From assembly GCA_017622085.1 (NCBI GenBank), contig JAGARU010000018.1:1-64000 (forward strand): 64,000 nucleotides of DNA. The letters run 5' to 3'. Shown here in pieces: positions 33,013 to 42,164 of the stretch. Position 1 is the first letter of the stretch. Each line of letters opens with the position of its first letter. The notes beneath the pieces are model-generated. The model was not told the DNA's origin, did no database searches, and saw nothing but the letters and a program-made list of their open reading frames with translations. This stretch comes from Clostridia bacterium (GTDB taxonomy: Bacteria; Bacillota; Clostridia; Oscillospirales; CAG-272). The translations under genes and the position numbers were made by a program.

Positions 33013-33702
33013 ATGAAGAAAACACAAAAACTGATGTTGGCAGTGAATATTGCTATTATTTCTGCCATTTTTGTAATGAATTATATTTACCAAAGCAACG
33101 GCTTTGACTTTACGCTGAAATGTATTTGCAGCGGCAGCTTTGCTCTGCTCGGTGTAATCAACTTGGTATATTCGCTCGCAACGAAAGCGGATAACAAGAA
33201 ATTTTATATAGGAATGTCTGCAGGATTGATCCTCGCATTTCTTGGCGACGTACTGATTGGATACGATTTTATCGTAGGTGCGGCGACATTCGCTCTTGGT
33301 CATGTTTGCTTCGTAGTTGCGTATTGCTTTATGCAAAGAATGCAAAGGCTTGATTTTATCATCAGTGGCTCCTTGTTCCTCGGATGCTTGATCTTTCTTC
33401 TGTTCTGTCCCTTGCTTACATTTGATGTGGCGATATTCCGCGTTGTGTGTATCATCTACGCACTGATCATCTCTATGATGCTCGGAAAAGCGGTTGGCAA
33501 CTTCGTCAGAGAAAAAACTCTCATAAACGGAACGATCGCGGTAGCGAGCGTGCTGTTCTTCTTCTCGGATTTGATGCTGGTGTTCGATTGGTTTATCGGA
33601 CTTTGGAGCTGGACTGACCACGCCTGCATGGGAACTTACTACCCGGCATTGTGCTTTTTGGCACTCGCAATGTGTATAAAATCAATAAAAAATAATAGAT
33701 AA
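33013..33702 (+). CDS. YhhN-family membrane protein, lysoplasmalogenase-like (229 aa)
   Basis: About eight hydrophobic helices with the family motifs LAFLGDVLIGYDF and FALGHVCFVVAYCF and Asp in FFFSDLMLVFDWF. YhhN/TMEM86 proteins cleave the vinyl-ether bond of lysoplasmalogens, giving a fatty aldehyde and a glycerophospholipid head (family knowledge). The start lies 3 bp after the aldehyde dehydrogenase stop, so aldehyde production and oxidation are coupled in one operon. Many Clostridia make plasmalogens, so the substrate is likely available. Confidence 0.8.
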   Translation: MKKTQKLMLAVNIAIISAIFVMNYIYQSNGFDFTLKCICSGSFALLGVINLVYSLATKADNKKFYIGMSAGLILAFLGDVLIGYDFIVGAATFALGHVCFVVAYCFMQRMQRLDFIISGSLFLGCLIFLLFCPLLTFDVAIFRVVCIIYALIISMMLGKAVGNFVREKTLINGTIAVASVLFFFSDLMLVFDWFIGLWSWTDHACMGTYYPALCFLALAMCIKSIKNNR

Positions 33703-33724
33703 ATTTTTGGAGGAAACTATCTCT

Positions 33725-35794
33725 ATGAACAAGATGGACGAAAAATACGAGGCGTTATTTACACCTTGGAAAATTGGAAACGTGGAGATCAAGAACCGAA
33801 TCGTTATGTGCCCGATGGGCGGCACATCGCTCTTCGGTTGGTTTGAGCTTACGGGCTGCCATTTTGACAAGGAAGCGGCAAAGCTCTTTTTGGAAAGAGC
33901 TAACAACAACGTAGGTCTTATCATCCCCGGAATTGCTCCTCTGCGTGATACTTTTTGGGGCAAATGGCTCTGGCAGAACGAGAAGATGTTTAAAGATCTC
34001 AAGGTGTTTATGGACGAGATCCACAAGACCGGCGCAAGGCTCTTTATTCAATTGACAGCCGGAATGGGTCGCTCTTGGGCGATCACCGAGCTTGTAGCAC
34101 CTCTTCACAAAAACAAATTCACACGTGCAATTATTAAGCCCATTATTGACACCTCACACGAGCTTGCCTCACCCTCTCCTCAGCCGTCAAGATGGGCGCA
34201 CGATATCGAGTGCCCCGAAATGACGGTGGAGCAGATCCACGAGATAATCGAGGCGTTTGCAAAGACCGCGAAGCTCTGTAAAGAGGCAGGCGTTGACGGT
34301 GTTGAGGTTCACGCCGTTCACGAGGGATATCTGCTTGACCAATTTGCTATCGAATTCTTCAACAAGCGTACCGATGAGTACGGTGGAAGCTTTGAGAACC
34401 GCTATCGCTTTGCGGCTGAGGTCGTAAAGGCAATAAAGGAAGCTTGCGGAAACGACTATCCCGTATCTCTCCGTTACTCAGTAGAATCCAAGATGAAGGG
34501 CTTTTGCGAGGGCGCTATGCCCGGTGAGGACTACGTTGAGGTAGGACGCTCCATGGAGGAATCCGAAAAGGCGGCAAAGTACCTTCAGGATGTTGGATAC
34601 GATATGCTCAACGCCGACAACGGCACTTATGACTCTTGGTATTGGGCTCATCCGCCGATGTATATGCCCGAAAACTGCAATCTTGACGACGTGGCGCATA
34701 TTAAGAAATTCGTTGATATTCCCGTGGTCTGCGCAGGACGTATGGACGCGGAGGTCGGTGCGAAAGCCATTGCCGAGGGCAAAATAGACGCGGTAGGCGT
34801 TGCCCGTCAGTTCCTCGTTGATCCAGAATGGATCACCAAGCTCATTGAGGACAGACTTGAGGACATCAAGCCCTGCATCTGTTGTCATAGCGGTTGCTTT
34901 AATTTCTCGTCCTCCAAAGGACATGCAAATACCCAAGACCTTACCGACACCATGGGACTTGCGCGTTGCGCGCTCAATCCCGAAACCATGCAGTCGAAGA
35001 AATACCATATCGAGCCTGCAAAGAAGAAAAAGAAGATCGCCGTCATTGGCGGCGGTATCGGCGGTATGGAAGCAGCAATTGTGTGTGCAAAGCGCGGACA
35101 TAGCGTAACGCTTTATGAAAAGAGTGATAAGCTCGGTGGCGTATTTATTGCGGCGGCAGCTCCTTCCTTCAAGGAAAAGGACAGAGCATTGATTGCATGG
35201 TATATCCGTGAGCTTGCAAAGCATCCCATCACTGTAAAGATGAATACCGAAATCAAGGATGTTAAATCCCTTGATGCTGATGAGATCATCGTGGCAACGG
35301 GGGCTGTGGCAAAGAAGATACCCGTAAAGGGCGCTGAAAGTGCTGTGGAAGCAGTAGATTATCTGCTTGGCAACAAGACAGTAGGTGAGAACGTTGTGGT
35401 TATCGGCGGAGGACTTACAGGATGCGAGATCGCATACGACCTCTATTTGAACGGCAAGAAGCCCGTGATTGTGGAAATGCAGGACGACCTCATCACAACC
35501 AAGGGCATCTGCCTTGCAAACACAAGCTATCTCCGTGACTTCTTTAAGACCAATAAAGTTCCCGTATATCTCGAAACCTCGCTTTGTGAGATTGGTAACG
35601 GTAACGTAACCATAAAGGATAAGGATGGAAAGACATTTGTCGTTGATACCGATTCTGTTATTCTTTCTGTTGGCTATAATCCTTCCCCCGTTGTGTCGCG
35701 TGGCAGACATATTCACGTGATCGGTGATGCTGATAAAGTCGGTAATCTCCGTACCGTTATTTGGGGTGCTTGGAACATCTGTATGAAACTGTAA
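33725..35794 (+). CDS. Enoate/dienoyl-CoA reductase-like FMN/Fe-S/FAD enzyme (689 aa)
   Basis: Old-yellow-enzyme TIM barrel (residues 1-370: TPWKIGNVEIKNRIVM, GVDGVEVHAVHEGYLLDQF, RTDEYGGSFENRYRF), a 4Fe-4S Cys cluster (CICCHSGC and RCALNP, about residues 381-425), then FAD- and NAD-binding domains (AVIGGGIGGMEAA about 440; VVIGGGLTGCEIA about 560). This is the 2,4-dienoyl-CoA reductase / 2-enoate reductase / BaiCD architecture, reducing activated C=C bonds with NAD(P)H. GGAGG lies 11 bases before the start. Aconitase X genes follow. Bile-acid-type or enoate substrates are both possible. Confidence 0.88.
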   Translation: MNKMDEKYEALFTPWKIGNVEIKNRIVMCPMGGTSLFGWFELTGCHFDKEAAKLFLERANNNVGLIIPGIAPLRDTFWGKWLWQNEKMFKDLKVFMDEIHKTGARLFIQLTAGMGRSWAITELVAPLHKNKFTRAIIKPIIDTSHELASPSPQPSRWAHDIECPEMTVEQIHEIIEAFAKTAKLCKEAGVDGVEVHAVHEGYLLDQFAIEFFNKRTDEYGGSFENRYRFAAEVVKAIKEACGNDYPVSLRYSVESKMKGFCEGAMPGEDYVEVGRSMEESEKAAKYLQDVGYDMLNADNGTYDSWYWAHPPMYMPENCNLDDVAHIKKFVDIPVVCAGRMDAEVGAKAIAEGKIDAVGVARQFLVDPEWITKLIEDRLEDIKPCICCHSGCFNFSSSKGHANTQDLTDTMGLARCALNPETMQSKKYHIEPAKKKKKIAVIGGGIGGMEAAIVCAKRGHSVTLYEKSDKLGGVFIAAAAPSFKEKDRALIAWYIRELAKHPITVKMNTEIKDVKSLDADEIIVATGAVAKKIPVKGAESAVEAVDYLLGNKTVGENVVVIGGGLTGCEIAYDLYLNGKKPVIVEMQDDLITTKGICLANTSYLRDFFKTNKVPVYLETSLCEIGNGNVTIKDKDGKTFVVDTDSVILSVGYNPSPVVSRGRHIHVIGDADKVGNLRTVIWGAWNICMKL

Positions 35795-35815
35795 TAATTG
35801 GATAGGAGAAATAAA

Positions 35816-37093
35816 ATGATACTTACAAAAGAACAGCAGGCGATCCTTGACGGCGCACAAGGTGAAACGCTTGCAAAGGTAATGAAAACGCTCGTGATGT
35901 ACGGCGATGCGTTTGAGGCGGAAAAGCTTGTGCCGATCACCTCGAAATACAATCACCTTGTAACATCCTTTGGGCTTAAGGTAATGTCTCCCGTGTACGA
36001 TCTGATGCAACAGCTTCTTGATGCAGGCGTATGCTCCGAGCAGAAATTCTCGGTAGACCCCCGTCCTCTTGATAAGAACGTCCCCGCGAATTTCTTGCAA
36101 AATCTCGTATTTAACAAGTTTATGTATACCAAGCAAGACTTTTACGAGGAACAGCTCGAAAAGCTTGGACTTATGGATAAAAACGCCTTTACCTGCACCT
36201 GCTATATGGACGAGGTCGGCAATAAGCCGAAGAAGGGAGACGTGCTTTCTTGGGCAGAATCGAGCGCGGTCGTTTATGCAAACTCTGTACTTGGCGCAAG
36301 ATGTAACAGAAACTCGGGTATTATCGATATTATGGGCTCTATCGTCGGCTACGTTCCTTACTTTGGACTTCTCACCGACGAGGGCAGAAAAGCTACTTGG
36401 GTCGTAAAGATAAAGACTACCAAGAAGCCTGAAGCACAGCTTCTCGGCTCTGCTATCGGTATGAAGGTTATGGAGGACGTTCCTTACGTGGTAGGACTTG
36501 ATCAGTGGATCGGCACGGAATTAAATGAATCCGCCTGCTCCTATCTCAAGGATTTCGGTGCGGCAACCGCTTCTAACGGTGCGGTAGGTCTTTACCATAT
36601 CGCAAATCTCACTCCCGAAGCGGTAGAGCTTGGAGAAAGCCTTGTTGCCGAAGGCGCAAAGGAATATATCATTGACGACGCCGAGCTTGAAAGAGTTAAG
36701 AACAACTATCCTGTTATCTGGAAGAATCCCGATGTAGCTCCCAAGCTTTGCTTTGTCGGCTGTCCTCATCTCTCACTTGAACAGCTCAAGAGTTGGACGG
36801 TAGATATTGAAAACGAACTGAAAAAGAACGGCAAGAAAAAGGTTACGATCAATACCGTATTTACCGCCTCTCCAGGTGTGCTTGAAGCATTCAACAAGAC
36901 CGAATATGCAGAAAGACTGAAGGCTACAGGCGTAATTACCTCGTATATCTGTCCTCTTATGTATATGAATAATCCTCTTTGCAAGAAGATGCCCGTTATT
37001 ACATCTTCTAACAAGCTCCGCACTTATACGAGCGCAAGATATTACACCGATGCGGAAATACTTACTACTATTACGGGAGGTAAAAACGAATGA
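35816..37093 (+). CDS. Aconitase X, catalytic large subunit (425 aa)
   Basis: Start at 35816 with AGGAG upstream. The sequence follows the AcnX (DUF521) family: an N-terminal region with LTKEQQAILDGAQGE, TCTCYM and GARCNRNSG, a GYVPYFGLL segment, and C-terminal Cys. Several Cys could bind an Fe-S cluster or iron. AcnX enzymes dehydrate hydroxy acids, for example cis-3-hydroxyproline in bacteria or phosphomevalonate in archaea. The swivel domain is a separate gene that overlaps the end by 4 bases. The true substrate is not evident. Confidence 0.85.
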   Translation: MILTKEQQAILDGAQGETLAKVMKTLVMYGDAFEAEKLVPITSKYNHLVTSFGLKVMSPVYDLMQQLLDAGVCSEQKFSVDPRPLDKNVPANFLQNLVFNKFMYTKQDFYEEQLEKLGLMDKNAFTCTCYMDEVGNKPKKGDVLSWAESSAVVYANSVLGARCNRNSGIIDIMGSIVGYVPYFGLLTDEGRKATWVVKIKTTKKPEAQLLGSAIGMKVMEDVPYVVGLDQWIGTELNESACSYLKDFGAATASNGAVGLYHIANLTPEAVELGESLVAEGAKEYIIDDAELERVKNNYPVIWKNPDVAPKLCFVGCPHLSLEQLKSWTVDIENELKKNGKKKVTINTVFTASPGVLEAFNKTEYAERLKATGVITSYICPLMYMNNPLCKKMPVITSSNKLRTYTSARYYTDAEILTTITGGKNE

Positions 37094-37533
37094 AAAAGTT
37101 TCAAGGAAGAGTAGTTACTCCCGGTGAGGCTACTGCTGAAGCGGTCGTAACGAAAGAAGGATTTAATACCTTGGCATCGCTTCAAATGGCGTTGCAGTTT
37201 GGTGATAAGGAAGTAAAATGCGGAGATCAGAGCAACAAGGAGCTTTACGGAAAATCTCTGCTCGGCAAGGCTCTTTGCCTGCCGCAGACCATTGGCTCTA
37301 CCACGGGCGGTCTTGTGCTTTACTGTGCTTGCTCTATGCAGAAGAATCCTGCTTGTATGTTGTTTGCAAATCATATTGACTCACTTGCAGCCGCAGGTGC
37401 GGTACTCGCGGACGTTTGGGTTGACGGCGTTACCATGCCCGTGATTGACGGACTCGGCGAAGAGTTCCTCAACTATGTGAAGGATGGAATGAAGATCACC
37501 GTAAAGCCGAATGGCGTGGTTGAGGTAGAGTAA
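37090..37533 (+). CDS. Aconitase X, swivel small subunit (147 aa)
   Basis: A DUF126-type swivel domain with the motifs VVTPGEATAEAVV, LCLPQTIGSTTGG and MLFANHIDSLAAAGAVLAD. It closes over the active site of the large subunit, with which its start overlaps as ATGA. Separate-gene AcnX subunits are common. Its stop overlaps the next start by one base, so the operon continues. Confidence 0.85.
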   Translation: MKKFQGRVVTPGEATAEAVVTKEGFNTLASLQMALQFGDKEVKCGDQSNKELYGKSLLGKALCLPQTIGSTTGGLVLYCACSMQKNPACMLFANHIDSLAAAGAVLADVWVDGVTMPVIDGLGEEFLNYVKDGMKITVKPNGVVEVE

Positions 37534-39878
37534 TGGCAAAATCGTCAAAAATCATAAGTATTCTTTTAGCCATTGTTTTGTGTTTCATGCTCGTTGTATC
37601 TATCGTAGATACAAATGAAACGAGAAAAGACACGAACTTTAATCAAGAAAATATGATTGCGCATATTGAAAAGCTTTCCGAAAACGGCCCTCGTTCGATC
37701 GTTGACAAGAAAGCTAACGAAAAGGCGCTTGCGTATATCGTATCACAGATTGAGAGCTGGGGAGTAAAAGAGGGTGATACCACCGCAGCCCCTGCATATA
37801 TGATACAAGATTATGTTGCGACTGATGAAACAGGAAGATATCAAAATTTCTATCTTCAAAACGTTATCGTACATATCCCTGCTAACGCAGAAAATACCAC
37901 GGGTGAAGCTGTTATGTTTATGGGACATTTCGACTCCGTTCCAATGGGACAAGGCGCATCCGATGATGGTGTAGCTTGCGCGACGATGCTTGAATCCATC
38001 CGTTATTACCTTGATAAGATGGAAAACGGATATACGCTCACAAACGATCTTGTATTCTGCTTTGTAAACGGCGAGGAATACAATCTGTTCGGCTCTCGCG
38101 CATTTATGGAGGAATTCAAGGGCTTTGACAACATCGTTGATCGCATCAAATTTGGCACAAACCTTGAATCGCGCGGTACAGACGGAACTCTTATTATGTT
38201 TGAAACTGCAGCGAACAACTACAAAACTGTACGTATGTTCTCCGAAATCAATAAAAATGCCTTTACCTGCTCAATAGCAACGATGGTATACGATATGATG
38301 CCAAACGGTACGGATTTCAGCAATTTCAAGGAAGCATATCAAGGGCTGAACATGGCGAATATCGGCGGCGGTGAGAATTATCATACGCAGAACGATGCTC
38401 CACAAAACGTGGGAATGACCTATCTCTCGCAGCAGGCGCAGATCGTTGACGCAATCATTGAAAAGCTTGGAAGCTACGATCTTGATCAGCTTTATGATGC
38501 AGATGAGTCGGCGATATTCTTCTCCTATCTCAATCTCACTACGGTCGTATATAACCACACCGTAACCATCGTTCTTGCGATTATTGCCATTATTCTTCTT
38601 GTCTTGAACATTGTTCTCTCGGCAATTTACCGTAAGCAAAACAACGTAGGAAAAACGGCAAAGGCAACGCTTGCAATTGTCGTAGGACTTGTTCTTTCTG
38701 CAGGCGTTACGTATTTGTTCTATTATCTGTTCCAACTCATCGCAGCCCTATTCGGTGTAATTGACATTCACATGATAGGTACGATCACCTACTCCAACGT
38801 GGCTATTGTGATCGGTATCGGTCTTACGGCATTGGCTGTTTCCGTATTGACCACACATTTTGCGACCAAATGGTTTAAGATCGAGCGCAGGGATCTTACG
38901 AGAGCGTTTGCATATATTCATACAGTTCTCGGTATTGTGCTGTCATTCGTTTTACCTCATGCAAGCTATCTGTTTATTTTCAGCGGTATTCTTCTGCTTG
39001 TAAATGAGCTACTGATCACCATGATCAAGAAAACAGATTTTGCAAACTACCACGGCGAGCTTCTTGCAACCGCGCTGTATTTCCCAATCGTTATCCCCGT
39101 GATCTTCTTGGCTACCTCGGCGCTCGGTATGACAATGGCATACGTATACGGTCTTGTTTTTGCCTTGACTCTGTTTGCGGTAGGTGTATGTATTACTCCT
39201 CTGTGCGAGAGATTCTCGGTTCGCTCGATCGTGAAAGCGATCAAAAAGAAGGACTCGAAAGTATCGGCAGCAGAAGGCGCGCTCCATATCCTTGCTTGTG
39301 CCATGATCATTCTCTTTGCGGTAAGCGTAATCAAGCCCAACGCAAGCGTAAATCTTCAGGGAAAGCAGAATATCGCAAAGCTTCCGTATGACGATGCTCT
39401 CATATACGTGAGCGATGCGGATGGAGATTACGAATATCGAGCATACGACCTCAACGCATACGGTGCGCTTCAGAAATATGCATCCGAAATGAAGTATAGC
39501 GGAGAATATTATGTCGGCAAGGAAGAAAAGCAAAACATTGAGCTTGTGGCATTGGCTACCTCTGATGCCAACGTGCTTACCGTGAAAAAGAATGTTGAAG
39601 ATTCCTTGGTATATCTTGATTTCAAAAACATTAATGCAGAATCCTTTACAGTTAATGACGGTATCACAACACGCACCTATAACTTTGAGGATAAAGATAC
39701 GTATTCCATCAAGCTTCACAGCGAGTGTACTGTTACGGTTAACGGTGGAACTGCCGAAGTGGAATACAAAGAGGTTCTGCGCGATTATGCAGAGCTTATC
39801 CCCACGGAATATGCAAATGACAGCGAAAAGCTTCATTTCAACCTTTGGTTGACAGCCGAGTTTCAGCTTGGCAAATAA
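37533..39878 (+). CDS. Membrane-bound M28-family zinc peptidase (781 aa)
   Basis: An N-terminal signal/anchor helix (residues 7-27) leads to an extracytoplasmic M28 domain with metal ligands in GHFDSVPMGQGASDDG, NGEEYNLFGS and YHTQNDAP. From about residue 350 a block of about eight membrane helices follows, then an outer C-terminal beta domain (from about 610). The order resembles eukaryotic ERMP1/Fxna-like peptidases. It probably trims peptides at the cell surface. It begins in the AcnX swivel stop, an unusual operon partner. Confidence 0.85.
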   Translation: MAKSSKIISILLAIVLCFMLVVSIVDTNETRKDTNFNQENMIAHIEKLSENGPRSIVDKKANEKALAYIVSQIESWGVKEGDTTAAPAYMIQDYVATDETGRYQNFYLQNVIVHIPANAENTTGEAVMFMGHFDSVPMGQGASDDGVACATMLESIRYYLDKMENGYTLTNDLVFCFVNGEEYNLFGSRAFMEEFKGFDNIVDRIKFGTNLESRGTDGTLIMFETAANNYKTVRMFSEINKNAFTCSIATMVYDMMPNGTDFSNFKEAYQGLNMANIGGGENYHTQNDAPQNVGMTYLSQQAQIVDAIIEKLGSYDLDQLYDADESAIFFSYLNLTTVVYNHTVTIVLAIIAIILLVLNIVLSAIYRKQNNVGKTAKATLAIVVGLVLSAGVTYLFYYLFQLIAALFGVIDIHMIGTITYSNVAIVIGIGLTALAVSVLTTHFATKWFKIERRDLTRAFAYIHTVLGIVLSFVLPHASYLFIFSGILLLVNELLITMIKKTDFANYHGELLATALYFPIVIPVIFLATSALGMTMAYVYGLVFALTLFAVGVCITPLCERFSVRSIVKAIKKKDSKVSAAEGALHILACAMIILFAVSVIKPNASVNLQGKQNIAKLPYDDALIYVSDADGDYEYRAYDLNAYGALQKYASEMKYSGEYYVGKEEKQNIELVALATSDANVLTVKKNVEDSLVYLDFKNINAESFTVNDGITTRTYNFEDKDTYSIKLHSECTVTVNGGTAEVEYKEVLRDYAELIPTEYANDSEKLHFNLWLTAEFQLGK

Positions 39879-39890
39879 AAGAGGTGCAGT

Positions 39891-40907
39891 ATGAAAAGAT
39901 ATGCTATTTACGGCGCAGGCTCACTTGGAACGGTGCTTGGCGCTTACATCACAAAAAACGGCGGTCAAATAGACCTTATCAACCGTAATAAAGCGCACGT
40001 TGAAGCGCTTCGCAAAAACGGAGCAAAAATTACGGGAACCGTGGAAATGACCGTTCCCGTAACGGCATATACTCCCGATGAAATGAGTGGCAAATATGAT
40101 ATCGTTCTTCTTCTGACAAAGCAGCTTTTGAACAAGAAGGTCGTAAACTTCCTCGCCGACTATCTTGCGGATGACGGTGTGATCGTTACTCTTCAGAACG
40201 GACTTCCCGAGCCCGGCATTGCTGAGATCGTTGGCTCTCACCGCACGATGGGTTGTGTTGTTGAATGGGGTGCGGCATTGACTGCTCCCGGCGTTTGTAC
40301 CTTGACGAGTGAAGTGGATAGCCTTTCATTCCACATGGGTAAAATGGACGGGATCACTGACAAGAAATTCAACGAGGTTAAGAGCTTGCTTGAATTGATG
40401 TGTCCCGTTCACGAGGAAAGCAATCTTATTGGCGCGCGTTGGTCGAAGCTTCTTATCAACGCAACGTTTTCAGGACTCGGAACGGTTGTTGGCGGTGTGT
40501 TCGGTGACGTATCCGAAAATAAAACCGCACGCAAGGTTGCTATTCGTTGTATGAAGGAATGTATCGATGTCGGTCACGCCGCAGGCGCGGAATTTGCTCC
40601 CGTGCAAGGTAAGAATATTACGGCGTTGTTCTACTACAAAGGTGCGATCAAGCGATCCTTCGCAACAATGCTGATCCCGATTGCTATGAAAAAGCATCGC
40701 AACATTGAGCCTTCCATGCTTCAGGACTTGAAGAAAAACAAGCCTTGCGAGATCGATGCGATCAATGGCGTCGTTTGCGAATGGGGCAGAAAATGCGATG
40801 TGAAAACACCAATAAACGACAGAATCGTTGAAATCGTAAAAAAATGCGAAAGCGGAAAGCTGAAGCCGCAGGCAAGCAACCTCTGTCTGTTTGAGGATCT
40901 GCTTTGA
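39891..40907 (+). CDS. Ketopantoate reductase-family NAD(P)-dependent reductase (338 aa)
   Basis: N-terminal Rossmann motif YGAGSLGTVLGAYI, then VTLQNGLPE and a C-terminal ApbA/PanE helical domain with a Lys-containing RWSKLLINATFSGL. PanE reduces 2-dehydropantoate to pantoate, but many paralogs act on other 2-oxo acids. The chain is longer than typical PanE (about 300) by some 35 residues, so the substrate may differ. It lies 12 bp after the M28 peptidase gene and ends in a perfect hairpin (40913-40950). Terminal gene of the long operon starting near 33725. Confidence 0.8.
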   Translation: MKRYAIYGAGSLGTVLGAYITKNGGQIDLINRNKAHVEALRKNGAKITGTVEMTVPVTAYTPDEMSGKYDIVLLLTKQLLNKKVVNFLADYLADDGVIVTLQNGLPEPGIAEIVGSHRTMGCVVEWGAALTAPGVCTLTSEVDSLSFHMGKMDGITDKKFNEVKSLLELMCPVHEESNLIGARWSKLLINATFSGLGTVVGGVFGDVSENKTARKVAIRCMKECIDVGHAAGAEFAPVQGKNITALFYYKGAIKRSFATMLIPIAMKKHRNIEPSMLQDLKKNKPCEIDAINGVVCEWGRKCDVKTPINDRIVEIVKKCESGKLKPQASNLCLFEDLL

Positions 40908-40912
40908 TTTTG

Positions 40913-40950
40913 GCAAAGGAACGCAGTTTTGCATTACTGCGTTCCTTTGC
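40913..40950. terminator. Perfect 14-bp inverted repeat, terminator
   Basis: GCAAAGGAACGCAG pairs with CTGCGTTCCTTTGC around a 10-base loop, 5 bases after the reductase stop. The T-run is short, so it may partly read through to the patatin gene. Confidence 0.65.
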
Positions 40951-40967
40951 GTATTAGGATAGGTGTA

Positions 40968-41828
40968 ATGATGAAAAAAGGGTTAATTATGGAAGGCGGA
41001 GCAATGCGTGGGATGTTCACCGCCGGAGTGATGGATGTTCTTATGGAGAACGGAATACAATTTGACGGTGCTATCGGTGTATCAGCGGGTGCTGCCTTCG
41101 GCGTGAATTACAAATCAAAACAGATTGGGCGCGTGCTTCGTTACAACACAAGATTTGTTTGTGATAAGAGATACTGCGGCTTGCGTGTACTTCTTAAAAC
41201 CGGAAATATATACAGCACACAGTTCTGCTACGAGGAAGTTCCTTTGAAGCACGATATTTTTGATTTCGATACTTTTGAGAAAAATCCGATGGAGTTTTAT
41301 GTAGTCGCTACCGATATTGAATCGGGAAAGGCGGTCTACCATAAGTGCGAAGGTCGTAATGACCATTGCTTTGATTGGATTCGCGCATCGGCCTCCATGC
41401 CTCTTGTTTCTCAATTCGTAGAGATCGACGGACAAAAGCTGCTTGATGGCGGTATCTCGGATTCTATTCCTGTGAAATACTTTGAGAGCATCGGATACAC
41501 GAAAAACATTGCGGTGCTTACACAATGTAAGGGTTATCAGAAGAAGAAAAACGAAGCCATGCCGATTGTAAGGATTAAATACAGAAAATATCCAAAGTTA
41601 ATTGAAACGCTGGCAAATCGGCACCTCGTATATAATGATACGCTTGCGTACATCGGGGAAAAGGAACAAAACGGAGAACTTTTTGTAATTCGTCCCGAAC
41701 AAGAGCTTCCTGTCAGCCGCGTGGAAAAAGACCCCGAAAAACTGAAAGCGGCTTATGAAATCGGAAGAAACACAACGCTAAAAAATCTCAATAAAATTAC
41801 TGCTTTTCTTTCATCGGAGGATCATTAA
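40968..41828 (+). CDS. Patatin-like phospholipase (286 aa)
   Basis: Start at 40968 with AGGATAGG upstream. Oxyanion loop GGAMRGMFTAGV, nucleophile Ser in GVSAGA, and catalytic Asp in LLDGGISDSIPV form the Ser-Asp dyad of patatins. No signal peptide, so it works in the cytosol, releasing fatty acids from phospholipids or lysophospholipids. It closes the cargo part of the island and adds to its lipid theme. YjjU/RssA-like length. Confidence 0.88.
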   Translation: MMKKGLIMEGGAMRGMFTAGVMDVLMENGIQFDGAIGVSAGAAFGVNYKSKQIGRVLRYNTRFVCDKRYCGLRVLLKTGNIYSTQFCYEEVPLKHDIFDFDTFEKNPMEFYVVATDIESGKAVYHKCEGRNDHCFDWIRASASMPLVSQFVEIDGQKLLDGGISDSIPVKYFESIGYTKNIAVLTQCKGYQKKKNEAMPIVRIKYRKYPKLIETLANRHLVYNDTLAYIGEKEQNGELFVIRPEQELPVSRVEKDPEKLKAAYEIGRNTTLKNLNKITAFLSSEDH

Positions 41829-41840
41829 GAACACAATTTT

Positions 41841-41862
41841 TGCATCGCTGTAGTCAAAGAAA
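41841..41862. repeat. 22-bp direct repeat, right copy
   Basis: Identical to 17774-17795 and in the same orientation. The two copies bracket the cargo genes (18.0-41.8 kb), separating them from the mobility module. Confidence 0.7.
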
Positions 41863-41887
41863 ACGCCCGACGAGAAAAGCAGCTTCA

Positions 41888-41926
41888 AAAAGTGGTCTGT
41901 CCCAAAATGTAGGACAGACCACTTTT
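41888..41926. terminator. Bidirectional terminator before the mobility module
   Basis: A perfect 15-bp stem, AAAAGTGGTCTGTCC / GGACAGACCACTTTT, with A and T tracts. The stretch 41829-42164 otherwise holds the repeat tail and the promoter at 42099. Confidence 0.85.
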
Positions 41927-42098
41927 GCGTGAAGAATTTGCACAGATTTGTGAAATTCAAGGCGATATTTACAGTTTTTCTTTTTCTGCCGTGGGATGTT
42001 ATTGGACGAAAACATAGAGAAGTCAAGGGATTTTGTGCTATTTTCGTCTATCTCGTGATATTGGATAAATGGTAGGAAGGAAAAATCGAGCCGCTTAC

Positions 42099-42127
42099 TT
42101 GAAAAAGGTCGCAAAATATGGTAAAAT
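42099..42127 (+). promoter_or_regulatory. Promoter of the polymerase-like gene
   Basis: TTGAAA (42099-42104), 17 bp, TAAAAT (42122-42127), about 38 bases before the start codon. Confidence 0.65.
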
Positions 42128-42164
42128 TATAATACCTAAAAATCACACGAAAGGAGGGATACCT

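Noticed and set aside
34478-36136. A 552-codon minus-strand frame opposite the enoate reductase
   Set aside because: Antisense shadow; the plus-strand enzyme has all cofactor motifs.
41829-42164. A second element boundary (attachment site) between cargo and mobility module
   Set aside because: I found no tRNA fragment or copy of the 10-bp core here, only a repeat tail, a terminator and a promoter; a nested element remains possible but is not shown.
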